Below are positions 1 to 4,983 of a stretch of 7,632 bases of DNA, in pieces (position 1 is the stretch's first letter; the number at the start of each line of letters is the position of its first letter). A program made the position numbers and the translations under genes. The notes under the pieces are model-generated. The model was not told the DNA's origin and ran no database searches. It saw only the letters and a program-made list of their open reading frames with translations. The stretch lies in the NCBI GenBank assembly GCA_028868235.1, contig JAGWUW010000118.1, positions 1 to 7,632 of the forward strand. The letters run 5' to 3'. The stretch is from Betaproteobacteria bacterium (GTDB lineage Bacteria > Pseudomonadota > Gammaproteobacteria > Burkholderiales > Rhodocyclaceae).

Positions 1-1
1 G

Positions 2-1921
2 GTGGATGCAACCTGGCTCGAGCCGGTCGAAGTCACCGAGCCTGACGCATGGGATCCAGTGGCCCAGGTATCCGACTACCTGATGGTCCTGTTCTCCAGC
101 GAGGAGTACGTCGGCTACGTGACGGAATCCTTCGAAAAGGACGGAAAGAGACTTCCGTCACGAGGAAACTACAGCCGAACTTCGGGCGAGCTCCTCGCAG
201 AATTGGCCCGATACAAGGACCTCGGCGCCGTCTTCGGTGACGTGGATCCAGCGGTCGGGGCGTGGATCCGGTTCAATCCGCTGGACGGCCAGGGTGTCAA
301 GGATAGCAATGTCACCGACTTCCGGTTCGCATTGGTGGAGTCGGACTCGATGCCCATAGACCAGCAGCGGGCTGTTTACGAGGAGTTGGAGCTACCGATC
401 GCGGTCATGGTCCACTCGGGCAACAAGAGCTTACACGCGATTGTTCGAATCGATGCACCTGACCGGCCAGAATACAAGCGGCGTGTGGAGCTGCTCTACC
501 AGGTCTGTGAGCGGAACGGGTTGACAATCGACACCCAGAACAAGAACCCATCCCGACTCAGCCGGATGCCCGGTGTGGTGCGTGGTGACCAGAAGCAGTT
601 CATCGTCTCGAGAAATGTCGGCAAGTCAACTTGGGCGGAGTGGGAGGACTGGATCGAGGCCGTCAACGATAACCTGCCAGATCCGGAATCCCTGGCGGCG
701 GAATGGGACCGGCTCCCTCCATTGTCACCGCCGTTGATCGACGGGGTTCTACGACAAGGGCACAAGATGCTCGTCAGCGGTCCGTCGAAGGCCGGCAAGT
801 CGTTCCTCTTGATCGACCTATGTATCGCGATCGCCGAGGGACAGCGATGGCTGGGCTGGAAATGCACACAGGGACGCGTACTCTACGTCAACCTCGAGCT
901 GGACCGAGCAAGCTGCCTTCACCGGTTCCGTGACGTTTATCTGGCAATGGACTTGCCAGCCAGCAACCTGGCCAGCATCGACATCTGGAATCTGCGTGGC
1001 CAGGCAGTGCCGATGGACAAGTTGGCGCCCAAGCTGATCCGGCGAGCGTTGAAGAAACGCTACACGGCAGTGGTGATAGATCCTATCTACAAGGTGATCA
1101 CCGGGGATGAGAACGCGGCTGACAAGATGGCATTCTTTTGCAACCAATTTGACAAGGTGTGCCACGAGCTGCAGGCAGCCGTAATCTACTGCCACCATCA
1201 CAGCAAGGGCAGTCAAGGCGGTAAGCGGTCAATGGATCGGGCTAGCGGATCGGGCGTGTTCGCTCGGGATCCGGACGCCCTGCTGGACCTGATCGAACTG
1301 GCGGTCCCCGACACTCTCCGCAAAGAGATGGAACGGGACGCAGTCTGTGGGCGACTGGCCTATGAGATGGACCGACGCGCACCTGGCTGGCGAGAGTACG
1401 CTTCCGACGGGGACCTGCAGTCAGAATCGAAGATGGTGGAGACGGTTCAGCGGACAGCCGGTGACCAATACGAGGCGTGGGTCGGAAACGAGATATTCCC
1501 TCTACGGCAGAGGGTCAGCCTGCGGTCGGCTTGGCGGATCGAGGGAACGTTTCGGGAGTACCCCCGCGCTGCTCCGACGAATCTCTGGTTCAACTACCCG
1601 CTCCACACCATTGACGCCGTTGGGGTCCTTAAAGACGTCGATCCGGCCGGGGACGAACCTCCGTGGAAGCGGGCCGGCGCCGCAGCAAAAGCGGTTGCCG
1701 CGAAGAAAGAGGAGGGACGGGAACTACAGATGCGAAAGGCGTACATGGTCCTGGAAGCTGACGGGCCCGTCAAGGTTTCCAGCATGGCCGAATACCTGGA
1801 CCGAGAGGAGAAGACAATCAGGAATTGGATTTCCAAATACGACAGATGGAAGGTCGAGAAGGGGGTCGTGACGTTTGTTCCCGAGACAAGCGGTGTGGAG
1901 GGCCAGTCAGATGGGTTCTGA
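2..1921 (+). CDS. AEP-type primase fused to RepA-like SF4 helicase (probably 5' partial)
   Basis: This is a phage replication protein that would make primers and unwind DNA at the fork. Residues about 70-220 look like an archaeo-eukaryotic primase (PrimPol) domain: an acidic motif VESD (E113, D115), a SGNKSLHAIV motif with H145, then D177 and the PSRLSRMPG signature (183-191). Residues about 245-435 form a RecA-like ATPase: Walker A GPSKAGKS (260-267), an acidic strand YVNLEL with E299, Walker B VVIDP (357-361), a CHHHSKG motif (397-403), and RASGSG (413-418) as a possible arginine-finger region. Residues about 575-630 look like a winged helix (MAEYLDREEKTIRNWISKY). The first codon is a GTG at base 2 with no visible ribosome binding site. 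From memory, relatives have extra N-terminal residues, so the true start is probably upstream of the window. The stop overlaps the start of the RusA gene, so the two are coupled. Family assignment is strong; exact substrate use is inferred. Confidence 0.9.
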   Translation: MDATWLEPVEVTEPDAWDPVAQVSDYLMVLFSSEEYVGYVTESFEKDGKRLPSRGNYSRTSGELLAELARYKDLGAVFGDVDPAVGAWIRFNPLDGQGVKDSNVTDFRFALVESDSMPIDQQRAVYEELELPIAVMVHSGNKSLHAIVRIDAPDRPEYKRRVELLYQVCERNGLTIDTQNKNPSRLSRMPGVVRGDQKQFIVSRNVGKSTWAEWEDWIEAVNDNLPDPESLAAEWDRLPPLSPPLIDGVLRQGHKMLVSGPSKAGKSFLLIDLCIAIAEGQRWLGWKCTQGRVLYVNLELDRASCLHRFRDVYLAMDLPASNLASIDIWNLRGQAVPMDKLAPKLIRRALKKRYTAVVIDPIYKVITGDENAADKMAFFCNQFDKVCHELQAAVIYCHHHSKGSQGGKRSMDRASGSGVFARDPDALLDLIELAVPDTLRKEMERDAVCGRLAYEMDRRAPGWREYASDGDLQSESKMVETVQRTAGDQYEAWVGNEIFPLRQRVSLRSAWRIEGTFREYPRAAPTNLWFNYPLHTIDAVGVLKDVDPAGDEPPWKRAGAAAKAVAAKKEEGRELQMRKAYMVLEADGPVKVSSMAEYLDREEKTIRNWISKYDRWKVEKGVVTFVPETSGVEGQSDGF

Positions 1922-2393
1922 ATCGCTTCGGGCCACACTTCCCTACCCTCCGACCGTCAACCACTACTGGCGACATGCCGTCCGAAAAGGCCGGGTCTGT
2001 GTTTACGTGAGCGACGAGGGGAAAGCATACCGTCAGCGAGTCCGAGCAATCCTGGGCGGGGCTCCAAAGCTCACGGGCCGGTTGCTGATGGCCGTGCGGG
2101 TTTGCCCCCCAGACCGTCGTGCAAGGGATATCGACAACCTATGTAAGTGCCTGCTCGATAGTCTGACCGCGTCCGGAATATGGGACGATGACAGCCAGAT
2201 CGACGAGCTCCTGATCGTGCGTGACAAGCCGACGAGAGGTGGAATGGTCGAGATCATCGCCAGGGAGTCTGCCGCACAGAATCGCAGCCAAGGCCGCCGC
2301 ATTGTCGTGAACTCGTCCACTGAAAACGAGAAGGACGAAAGCAGAAGTACCTCCATGTTTTGGTGGCTCTATCCTCAGGGACAATGGGGGTGA
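1911..2393 (+). CDS. rusA: RusA-family Holliday junction resolvase
   Basis: A predicted endonuclease that cuts four-way DNA junctions left by phage replication or recombination. The N-terminus LPYPPTVNHYWRH is the usual RusA opening. The core RRARDIDNLCKCLLDSL...WDDDSQID supplies D73, D75, K79 and D94. These spacings match E. coli RusA D70, D72, K76 and D91 exactly. The ATG at 1911 was chosen because GGAGG (1897-1901) lies 9 bases upstream and the ORF overlaps the primase stop in the usual coupled way; the longer in-frame start at 1875 lies deep inside the primase gene. E. coli RusA is 120 residues. This protein is 160, and the last ~40 residues (polar, then FWWLYPQGQWG) are an unrecognised extension. 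The family call is firm; the role of the tail is unknown. Confidence 0.92.
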   Translation: MGSESLRATLPYPPTVNHYWRHAVRKGRVCVYVSDEGKAYRQRVRAILGGAPKLTGRLLMAVRVCPPDRRARDIDNLCKCLLDSLTASGIWDDDSQIDELLIVRDKPTRGGMVEIIARESAAQNRSQGRRIVVNSSTENEKDESRSTSMFWWLYPQGQWG

Positions 2394-2399
2394 TATATT
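2391..2399 (+). promoter_or_regulatory. Candidate extended -10 promoter at the end of rusA
   Basis: TGATATATT reads as a TGn extended -10 plus TATATT (5 of 6 to TATAAT), overlapping the rusA stop codon. No good -35 lies 16-18 bases upstream (ATCCTC region), which extended -10 promoters can tolerate. It would transcribe the repeat region that follows. Judged from sequence only. Confidence 0.35.
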
Positions 2400-2445
2400 C
2401 ATGTTCACGAAGTCGCACCACCCGTTAGTAGAGGTACTGCAATGA

Positions 2446-2573
2446 GGGAAAAAACCATGTTTCAAAGGAAATTTCCCTCTGAGGAAAAAAATGGAAAAAA
2501 CCATGTTTCGAAGGAAATTTCCCTTTCGTCGGAAGGGAAGAAAAATCCATATTTCGAAGGAAATTTCCCTTTC
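2446..2573. repeat. Three 46-bp direct repeats with A-tracts and a GGAAATTTCC palindrome
   Basis: Three copies sit at an exact 46-base period. Their cores are 2455-2478, 2501-2524 and 2547-2570. Each core begins CCATRTTTCRAAGG and ends AAATTTCCCT; copies 1 and 3 each differ from copy 2 at one position. Each core holds the perfect palindrome GGAAATTTCC (2467-2476, 2513-2522, 2559-2568) and is preceded by a run of five or six A. An extra A7 tract at 2485-2491 lies about one helical turn from the tract at 2495-2500. Repeats, A-tracts and position beside replication genes fit an iteron-type origin or a multi-site operator; neither is proven. Confidence 0.8.
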
Positions 2574-2616
2574 TGCATACCACCCACAGGAGCGGGGAAA
2601 ATCGGGAAGAAAAAAC

Positions 2617-2635
2617 CCCTTTACTACGTAAAGGG
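2617..2635. other. Perfect 8-bp hairpin before the terminator
   Basis: CCCTTTAC and GTAAAGGG are perfect inverted repeats separated by TAC. The arm sequence CCCTTT echoes the right end of the 46-bp repeats. It lies directly before the terminator hairpin, so it may be part of a tandem stem structure or a separate protein-binding palindrome. Confidence 0.6.
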
Positions 2636-2636
2636 A

Positions 2637-2662
2637 AAAAGGCCCTCCGGGGTCGGCCTTTT
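2637..2662. terminator. Bidirectional rho-independent terminator
   Basis: AAAAGGCC (2637-2644) and GGCCTTTT (2655-2662) form a perfect 8-bp stem with a 10-base loop. The A-run on one side and T-run on the other let it act in both directions. On the + strand it would stop transcription leaving rusA or the repeat region. The T-run is only four bases before a G, so strength is uncertain. Confidence 0.6.
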
Positions 2663-2761
2663 GCCCCTCCACTATGTACCCCGCATTTCCCTTTCCATCG
2701 TTCGCAATTTCCGACTGAGCCAAATCCGATCAATCATAACTTCCAAAGGTGGGGTGTTACG

Positions 2762-2812
2762 ATGCCAACCAAAATTATCCACGACCTCTGGCCAGACGGC
2801 CGGTACGACTGA
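2762..2812 (+). CDS. Possible 16-aa micro-ORF
   Basis: An ATG at 2762 opens a 16-residue frame, MPTKIIHDLWPDGRYD, ending in TGA at 2810-2812. A long purine-rich ribosome binding site (AAAGGTGGGG, 2745-2754) stands 7 bases before it, better placed than chance would suggest. It is the first translatable frame after the terminator and lies 19 bases before the next gene. It may be a leader peptide or a genuine micro-protein. No homology is recognised, and a frame this short could be fortuitous. Confidence 0.3.
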   Translation: MPTKIIHDLWPDGRYD

Positions 2813-2831
2813 AGGACGAAAGGACAACTCG

Positions 2832-3011
2832 ATGCAACACCTCGACCCCCTGAAAAGTCTCAACCTCCAATCCCCCGACGAACTCCTGCAACCCCAGGCG
2901 GCACCTCGCCGCGAGATCCCGGTCATTACCGCGGACACGCTGGATTGTCCGGCGTGTGAAGCTGGCGGGTGCATGGTGGGAGGGGTGAAGCCGAAGGAGG
3001 AAGATCCATGA
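2832..3011 (+). CDS. Small Cys-containing hypothetical protein (59 aa)
   Basis: A small protein of unknown function. The ATG at 2832 follows AAAGGA (2819-2824) with 7 bases between, and the stop overlaps the next start as ATGA at 3008, which supports translation. The first ~35 residues are polar with Leu/Gln/Pro (LNLQSPDELLQPQ). The C-terminal part has CPACEAGGC (C39, C42, C47), which could form part of a small metal site but lacks an obvious fourth ligand; it could also be a dimer interface. The same frame is open further upstream to 2442, but that part crosses repeats and a terminator and is rejected as coding. Confidence 0.6.
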   Translation: MQHLDPLKSLNLQSPDELLQPQAAPRREIPVITADTLDCPACEAGGCMVGGVKPKEEDP

Positions 3012-3343
3012 CATTCCCAGCCAACGTGTTAACGATCCAGCTTCAGAAACAGATCCTCACCATGGTGGACGCCGGCAACACCTACGAACAGATCCGCGAG
3101 GCCCTGCACGTCAATTCCACCGTGATAGCTCGTGTGAAGCGGCGCCGTCAGGTGTTCCGAGACGGCCTGGTTGACACGGAATTCGAGGGGCAACCTATGA
3201 ACGCGAAGGGCGGGACGTACATTCCGACGCCGGCGGAGATCGCGGAACGTGCAGCGATCGTTCGGATGCGTCAGCCGATCAGTCGCGAAGAGGAACAGCG
3301 GGTGGAGATTCAAGAGGTAAGTCTATGGAATCCGAGGAGGTGA
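3008..3343 (+). CDS. Small helix-turn-helix protein, putative regulator
   Basis: A 111-residue protein that probably binds DNA. Residues about 13-47 (KQILTMVDAGNTYEQIREALHV, followed by NSTVIARVKRRR) have the form of a homeodomain-like/resolvase-like helix-turn-helix: first helix, Gly-Asn turn, YEQIREALHV helix, and a basic recognition helix. The C-terminal part (IPTPAEIAERAAIVRMRQPISREEEQR) resembles a tail I associate with small phage and planctomycete proteins. The start is set by AAGGAGG (2996-3002) close to the ATG and by the ATGA overlap with the preceding gene. It lies at the head of the small-gene operon and downstream of the 46-bp repeats, so it could act on them; this is inference. 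It could also be a small-terminase-like HTH protein. Confidence 0.7.
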   Translation: MTFPANVLTIQLQKQILTMVDAGNTYEQIREALHVNSTVIARVKRRRQVFRDGLVDTEFEGQPMNAKGGTYIPTPAEIAERAAIVRMRQPISREEEQRVEIQEVSLWNPRR

Positions 3344-3345
3344 AC

Positions 3346-3534
3346 ATGCTGTGCAAAATCTACGCGGTCCTGGATATGCACCGCGACAAAATCATCTACA
3401 CGGGACCGAGCATCGGGAACACCGCCGCTCGGCTGGAGCCTGGCTGCGTGTACGGCTGGGGTCCGGATGTGAATTCTGCGAGGGAGGACGTTCGGAGGCG
3501 AGCGAAGGAATTTAACCGTGATGTGAAGCGATGA
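3346..3534 (+). CDS. Hypothetical protein (62 aa)
   Basis: No recognised family. GGAGG (3337-3341) precedes the ATG at 3346 and overlaps the stop of the HTH gene, leaving a two-base gap, so I prefer this start over the in-frame ATG at 3325. The N-terminus (MLCKIYAVLDMHRDKIIYTGPSIGNTAARLEPGCVYGWG) looks like a small beta-rich fold, followed by a charged helix (SAREDVRRRAKEFNRDVKR). Its TGA overlaps the next ATG. Probably a cytoplasmic accessory protein. Confidence 0.65.
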   Translation: MLCKIYAVLDMHRDKIIYTGPSIGNTAARLEPGCVYGWGPDVNSAREDVRRRAKEFNRDVKR

Positions 3535-3728
3535 CTGACCGACGCGATGAACTTCCAGCCAAATTTACACGCGCCGAACGAGACGCCTACCAGTGGTTGT
3601 GGGACTCTGGAATAAGGCCGTGGGCCGTGGATCTGGTGACGAAACAAGTGAAGACGTGTGAACGCGAATACGCGTCTCTGGTTGAATTCAGACGGGCAAT
3701 CGAGGAGGGAACGAGCGATGAACAATGA
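3531..3728 (+). CDS. Hypothetical protein (65 aa)
   Basis: No recognised family. The start overlaps the previous stop as ATGA; only a weak GTGAAG precedes it, so translation probably depends on coupling. The protein is polar and helical, with an aromatic segment (FTRAERDAYQWLWDSGIRPWAVDLVTKQVKTCEREYASLVEFRRAIEEG). The frame stays open beyond its TGA (3726-3728) for 35 more codons to 3836. That tail matches the end expected for the next, apparently frameshifted gene rather than this one, although stop-codon readthrough cannot be excluded from sequence. Confidence 0.65.
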   Translation: MTDRRDELPAKFTRAERDAYQWLWDSGIRPWAVDLVTKQVKTCEREYASLVEFRRAIEEGTSDEQ

Positions 3729-3836
3729 AGACGCACTCAAGGAAGCCGACTACAGAGAGGCCGAATCAAGCCGGACGAAATCGTCGCCCGCCTAGAGGAA
3801 GTTGACGACGAATGGGATGGACCAGTGGACTCGTAA
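3718..3836 (+). pseudogene. Small gene with an apparent internal frameshift
   Basis: An ATG at 3718 behind GAGGAGGGA (3702-3710) opens MNNEDALKEADYREAESS..., which stops at TAG 3793-3795 after 25 residues, the end being low quality (SRTKSSPA). A different frame continues from about 3768 as KPDEIVARLEEVDDEWDGPVDS and ends at TAA 3834-3836. That stop overlaps the AAGGAG of the next gene, exactly as a real gene end does here. One missing base near 3755-3768 would join the halves into a protein of about 39 residues. Sequencing error, true mutation or programmed frameshift are all possible; I see no obvious slippery heptamer. Function unknown. Confidence 0.5.
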
Positions 3837-3847
3837 GGAGAAACGCG

Positions 3848-4024
3848 ATGAGTGACATCGGAACTATTCATTGGGACGCGTGCGACCTGTGCAAGCATTT
3901 CCGACGTGACGTTGGCGGATGCAATCCGTTGGACGAGTGCGATCCAGACGACATCATCACGCTTGATCTTATATTCGAAACGGTCAACTGCACGCGCTTC
4001 GAGGAGGAACCAAGCAATGTGTGA
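3848..4024 (+). CDS. Small Cys-rich putative zinc-binding protein (58 aa)
   Basis: Unknown function. The start at 3848 follows AAGGAG (3835-3840) with 7 bases between; the in-frame ATG at 3812 lies inside the preceding gene and is rejected. The protein carries ACDLCKHF (C12, C15), then GGCNPLDEC (C25, C31) and a late VNCTRFEEE (C48). This spacing resembles small treble-clef or knuckle folds in which four or five cysteines hold zinc; the acidic stretch DECDPDDIITLD follows. Its end overlaps the next gene by eight bases. Probably a cytoplasmic phage accessory protein. Confidence 0.65.
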   Translation: MSDIGTIHWDACDLCKHFRRDVGGCNPLDECDPDDIITLDLIFETVNCTRFEEEPSNV

Positions 4025-4754
4025 TGCACCTAAATGCCCGGCGTGCGGAGTGGCGTGGCGAGATCACGCGGGACCGACTGCGATGTGCGAGGAGATTCAG
4101 CGGCTGACCGAGGAGCGTGACCGTGCCCGCAAGAGCCTGCGTTTAGCGTACCTCGTTCTGCGGCTGACAATTCCAAGGCCGCACGGGTGCCTGTGCGATA
4201 AATGTCTGGAGGCGTTACAGGAAGACGATACCATCGGGACGTACCAGCAGCTGATGCGTCTCACGGCACAGTGCGCAGGTCGAGCCGCGACGATTCGGCG
4301 GCTGCTGGCGGAGCGAGAGTCGCTCATTAACGGAGACGTTTCCGACTGCATCCACTGCGGTGAAATTATTTCCGGTGCCGACCACTGGCGGACCTGCTCG
4401 AAACACCCAGCCAATGCGGAGATTGAGCGGCTCAACGAACTCCTCGGTCACTACGAGGAAGAAGCTATTTTACCGGATGATGTTGACGAAATCGAAGCGG
4501 CGGCTTGTGAGCCATTTCGAGAAATCATCGAACGCATCATGACCGCCCATTGGGATCTGGCAAGTTGCCGTTGCTGGGTGTGTACTGCTGGACGTGAGGC
4601 TGGATGCCGACCGCGAGAGGAATATCAACTGCACCGCGACGGCAACCGGGAGCGGTTTCCTGTGCCGGCGAATGGTTGGGACGCTGAAGACCACCGAACT
4701 GTGAACAATCACCCAGCAGGCCGGCGGCGCGACACACCAGCCTCCCAGCGGTAG
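4017..4754 (+). CDS. Multi-cysteine-cluster protein (245 aa)
   Basis: No recognised family. The start is set by GAGGAGG (4001-4007), 9 bases before the ATG at 4017. Four clusters look like metal sites: CPACG (C7, C10, with C24), CLCDKC (C58, C60, C63), CIHCG...HWRTCSKHP (C111, C114, H123, C127, H130), and CRCWVC with a later C197 (C184, C186, C189). Between them are charged helices with coiled-coil character (about 24-48 and 133-149). Such architecture suits nucleic-acid or protein binding, but nothing shows which. The last residues (HPAGRRRDTPASQR) are encoded by a large palindrome and look unlike the rest, as if the 3' end was extended by an inserted structure. It is the last substantial gene before the terminator. 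Confidence 0.65.
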   Translation: MCDAPKCPACGVAWRDHAGPTAMCEEIQRLTEERDRARKSLRLAYLVLRLTIPRPHGCLCDKCLEALQEDDTIGTYQQLMRLTAQCAGRAATIRRLLAERESLINGDVSDCIHCGEIISGADHWRTCSKHPANAEIERLNELLGHYEEEAILPDDVDEIEAAACEPFREIIERIMTAHWDLASCRCWVCTAGREAGCRPREEYQLHRDGNRERFPVPANGWDAEDHRTVNNHPAGRRRDTPASQR

Positions 4755-4769
4755 CCGCCGCGCCTGCTG
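4714..4769. repeat. Long GC-rich inverted repeat spanning a stop codon
   Basis: The arms 4714-4728 (CAGCAGGC then CGGCGGC) and 4754-4769 pair over 15 bp with a single bulged base and a loop of about 25 bases. The TAG of the 245-aa gene lies at the base of the loop side. No T-run follows, so it is not a normal terminator. It may stabilise the mRNA 3' end, pause ribosomes, or be a REP-like palindromic insertion. Confidence 0.7.
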
Positions 4770-4785
4770 TTTGAAGGAGAATGAC

Positions 4786-4827
4786 GTGACTCGATACGGA
4801 ATACTCGCTCAGGGAATGGGCCCTTAG
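4786..4827 (+). CDS. Possible 13-aa micro-ORF before the terminator
   Basis: AAGGAG (4774-4779) stands 6 bases before a GTG at 4786 that opens a 13-residue frame, MTRYGILAQGMGP, ending in TAG at 4825. The terminator stem begins five bases later. The site is well formed, but an ATG-ACG-TGA also follows it and the product is tiny, so it may be a leftover of a decayed gene. Confidence 0.25.
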   Translation: MTRYGILAQGMGP

Positions 4828-4832
4828 CCAGG

Positions 4833-4858
4833 AAAGGCCAACCTTTCGGCTGGCCTTT
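4833..4858 (+). terminator. Rho-independent terminator ending the small-gene operon
   Basis: AAAGGCCA (4833-4840) pairs perfectly with TGGCCTTT (4851-4858) around ACCTTTCGGC, in which CC and GG can extend the stem past one mismatch to a TTTC loop. A T-rich end (CCTTTCTGTGTT) follows. It separates the small-gene operon from the promoter that begins six bases later. Confidence 0.75.
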
Positions 4859-4863
4859 CTGTG

Positions 4864-4891
4864 TTGACAGATTTTCAATATCGGCTACACT
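4864..4891 (+). promoter_or_regulatory. Sigma70-type promoter for the envelope/lysis-like operon
   Basis: A perfect -35 TTGACA (4864-4869) is followed after 16 bases by TACACT (4886-4891), 4 of 6 to the -10 consensus including its key A and T. It lies directly after a terminator and about 90 bases before the first gene of the downstream operon. Transcription would start near 4898, at the foot of a long hairpin. Confidence 0.7.
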
Positions 4892-4898
4892 ATTTCGT

Positions 4899-4950
4899 GG
4901 GATGGCTCTGTGGTGTGTCTTACGCCTCGCAGTGCCGTCCCTTCATTTTT
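4899..4950 (+). promoter_or_regulatory. 5' leader hairpin followed by a U-run (attenuator-like)
   Basis: GGGATGGC (4899-4906) pairs with GCCGTCCC (4934-4941, one G-U). After a single T/T mismatch, CTGTG (4908-4912) pairs with CGCAG (4928-4932), and the inner GTGT/ACGC can continue the stem to a short loop. TTCATTTTT follows (4942-4950). The hairpin begins where the promoter should start transcription and ends in a U-run, so it resembles an attenuator or early terminator, or a stabilising 5' hairpin. Structure is hand-folded. Confidence 0.6.
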
Positions 4951-4962
4951 GGGTGGCACCGC
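4951..4962 (+). promoter_or_regulatory. T-box-like sequence in the leader
   Basis: GGGTGGCACCGC matches 12 positions of the T-box riboswitch core (GGGUGGNACCGC), whose UGGN pairs with the NCCA end of uncharged tRNA. It sits in a leader between a U-run and the ribosome binding site. GTGGC (4953-4957) could also pair with GCCAC (4987-4991) just after the start codon. A canonical Stem I with specifier loop is not visible in the ~50 bases upstream, so this may be coincidence. Confidence 0.25.
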
Positions 4963-4983
4963 ATAACCTGAGAGGGGAATAGC

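Larger units (their letters stand above)
2394..2761. other. Non-coding region between replication genes and the small-gene operon
   Basis: I see no convincing gene in this stretch of nearly 370 bases. One open frame starts at an ATG at 2442 behind GAGG, but it runs straight through 46-bp repeats, two hairpins and a terminator. The repeat length is not a multiple of three, so each copy is read in a different frame, and the product is Lys/Phe-rich and unlike its neighbours. The stretch is purine- and A-tract-rich compared with the GC-rich genes around it. Its recognisable content is a direct-repeat array, a hairpin at 2617-2635, a terminator at 2637-2662, and a stray partial repeat copy at 2685-2695. 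Confidence 0.7.

Noticed and set aside
496..1938. Long open frames on the other frames and strand over the primase-helicase gene
   Set aside because: Arg/Ser/Pro-rich shadow translations of a strongly supported gene, without motifs or ribosome binding sites.
2446..2573. CRISPR-like array
   Set aside because: Only three copies, the gaps between cores are about 22 bases, and the gaps are A-rich and similar to each other rather than unique spacers.
2139..2733. Minus-strand open frames of 194 and 102 codons over the repeat region
   Set aside because: They read the repeats as GNFLRNM/GKFPSKH-type Phe-rich sequence, overlap rusA on the opposite strand, and have no good ribosome binding site.
2701..2745. 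Promoter before the small-gene operon (TTCGCA and CATAAC)
   Set aside because: The elements match poorly and are not spaced 16-18 bases apart, so I cannot support a promoter here even though one may be needed after the terminator.
2442..2831. Upstream part of a 189-codon open frame starting at 2442, behind GAGG
   Set aside because: It crosses three 46-bp repeats (not a multiple of three), a hairpin and a terminator, and its Lys/Phe-rich product does not resemble its neighbours. Only the part from the ATG at 2832 has gene-like features.
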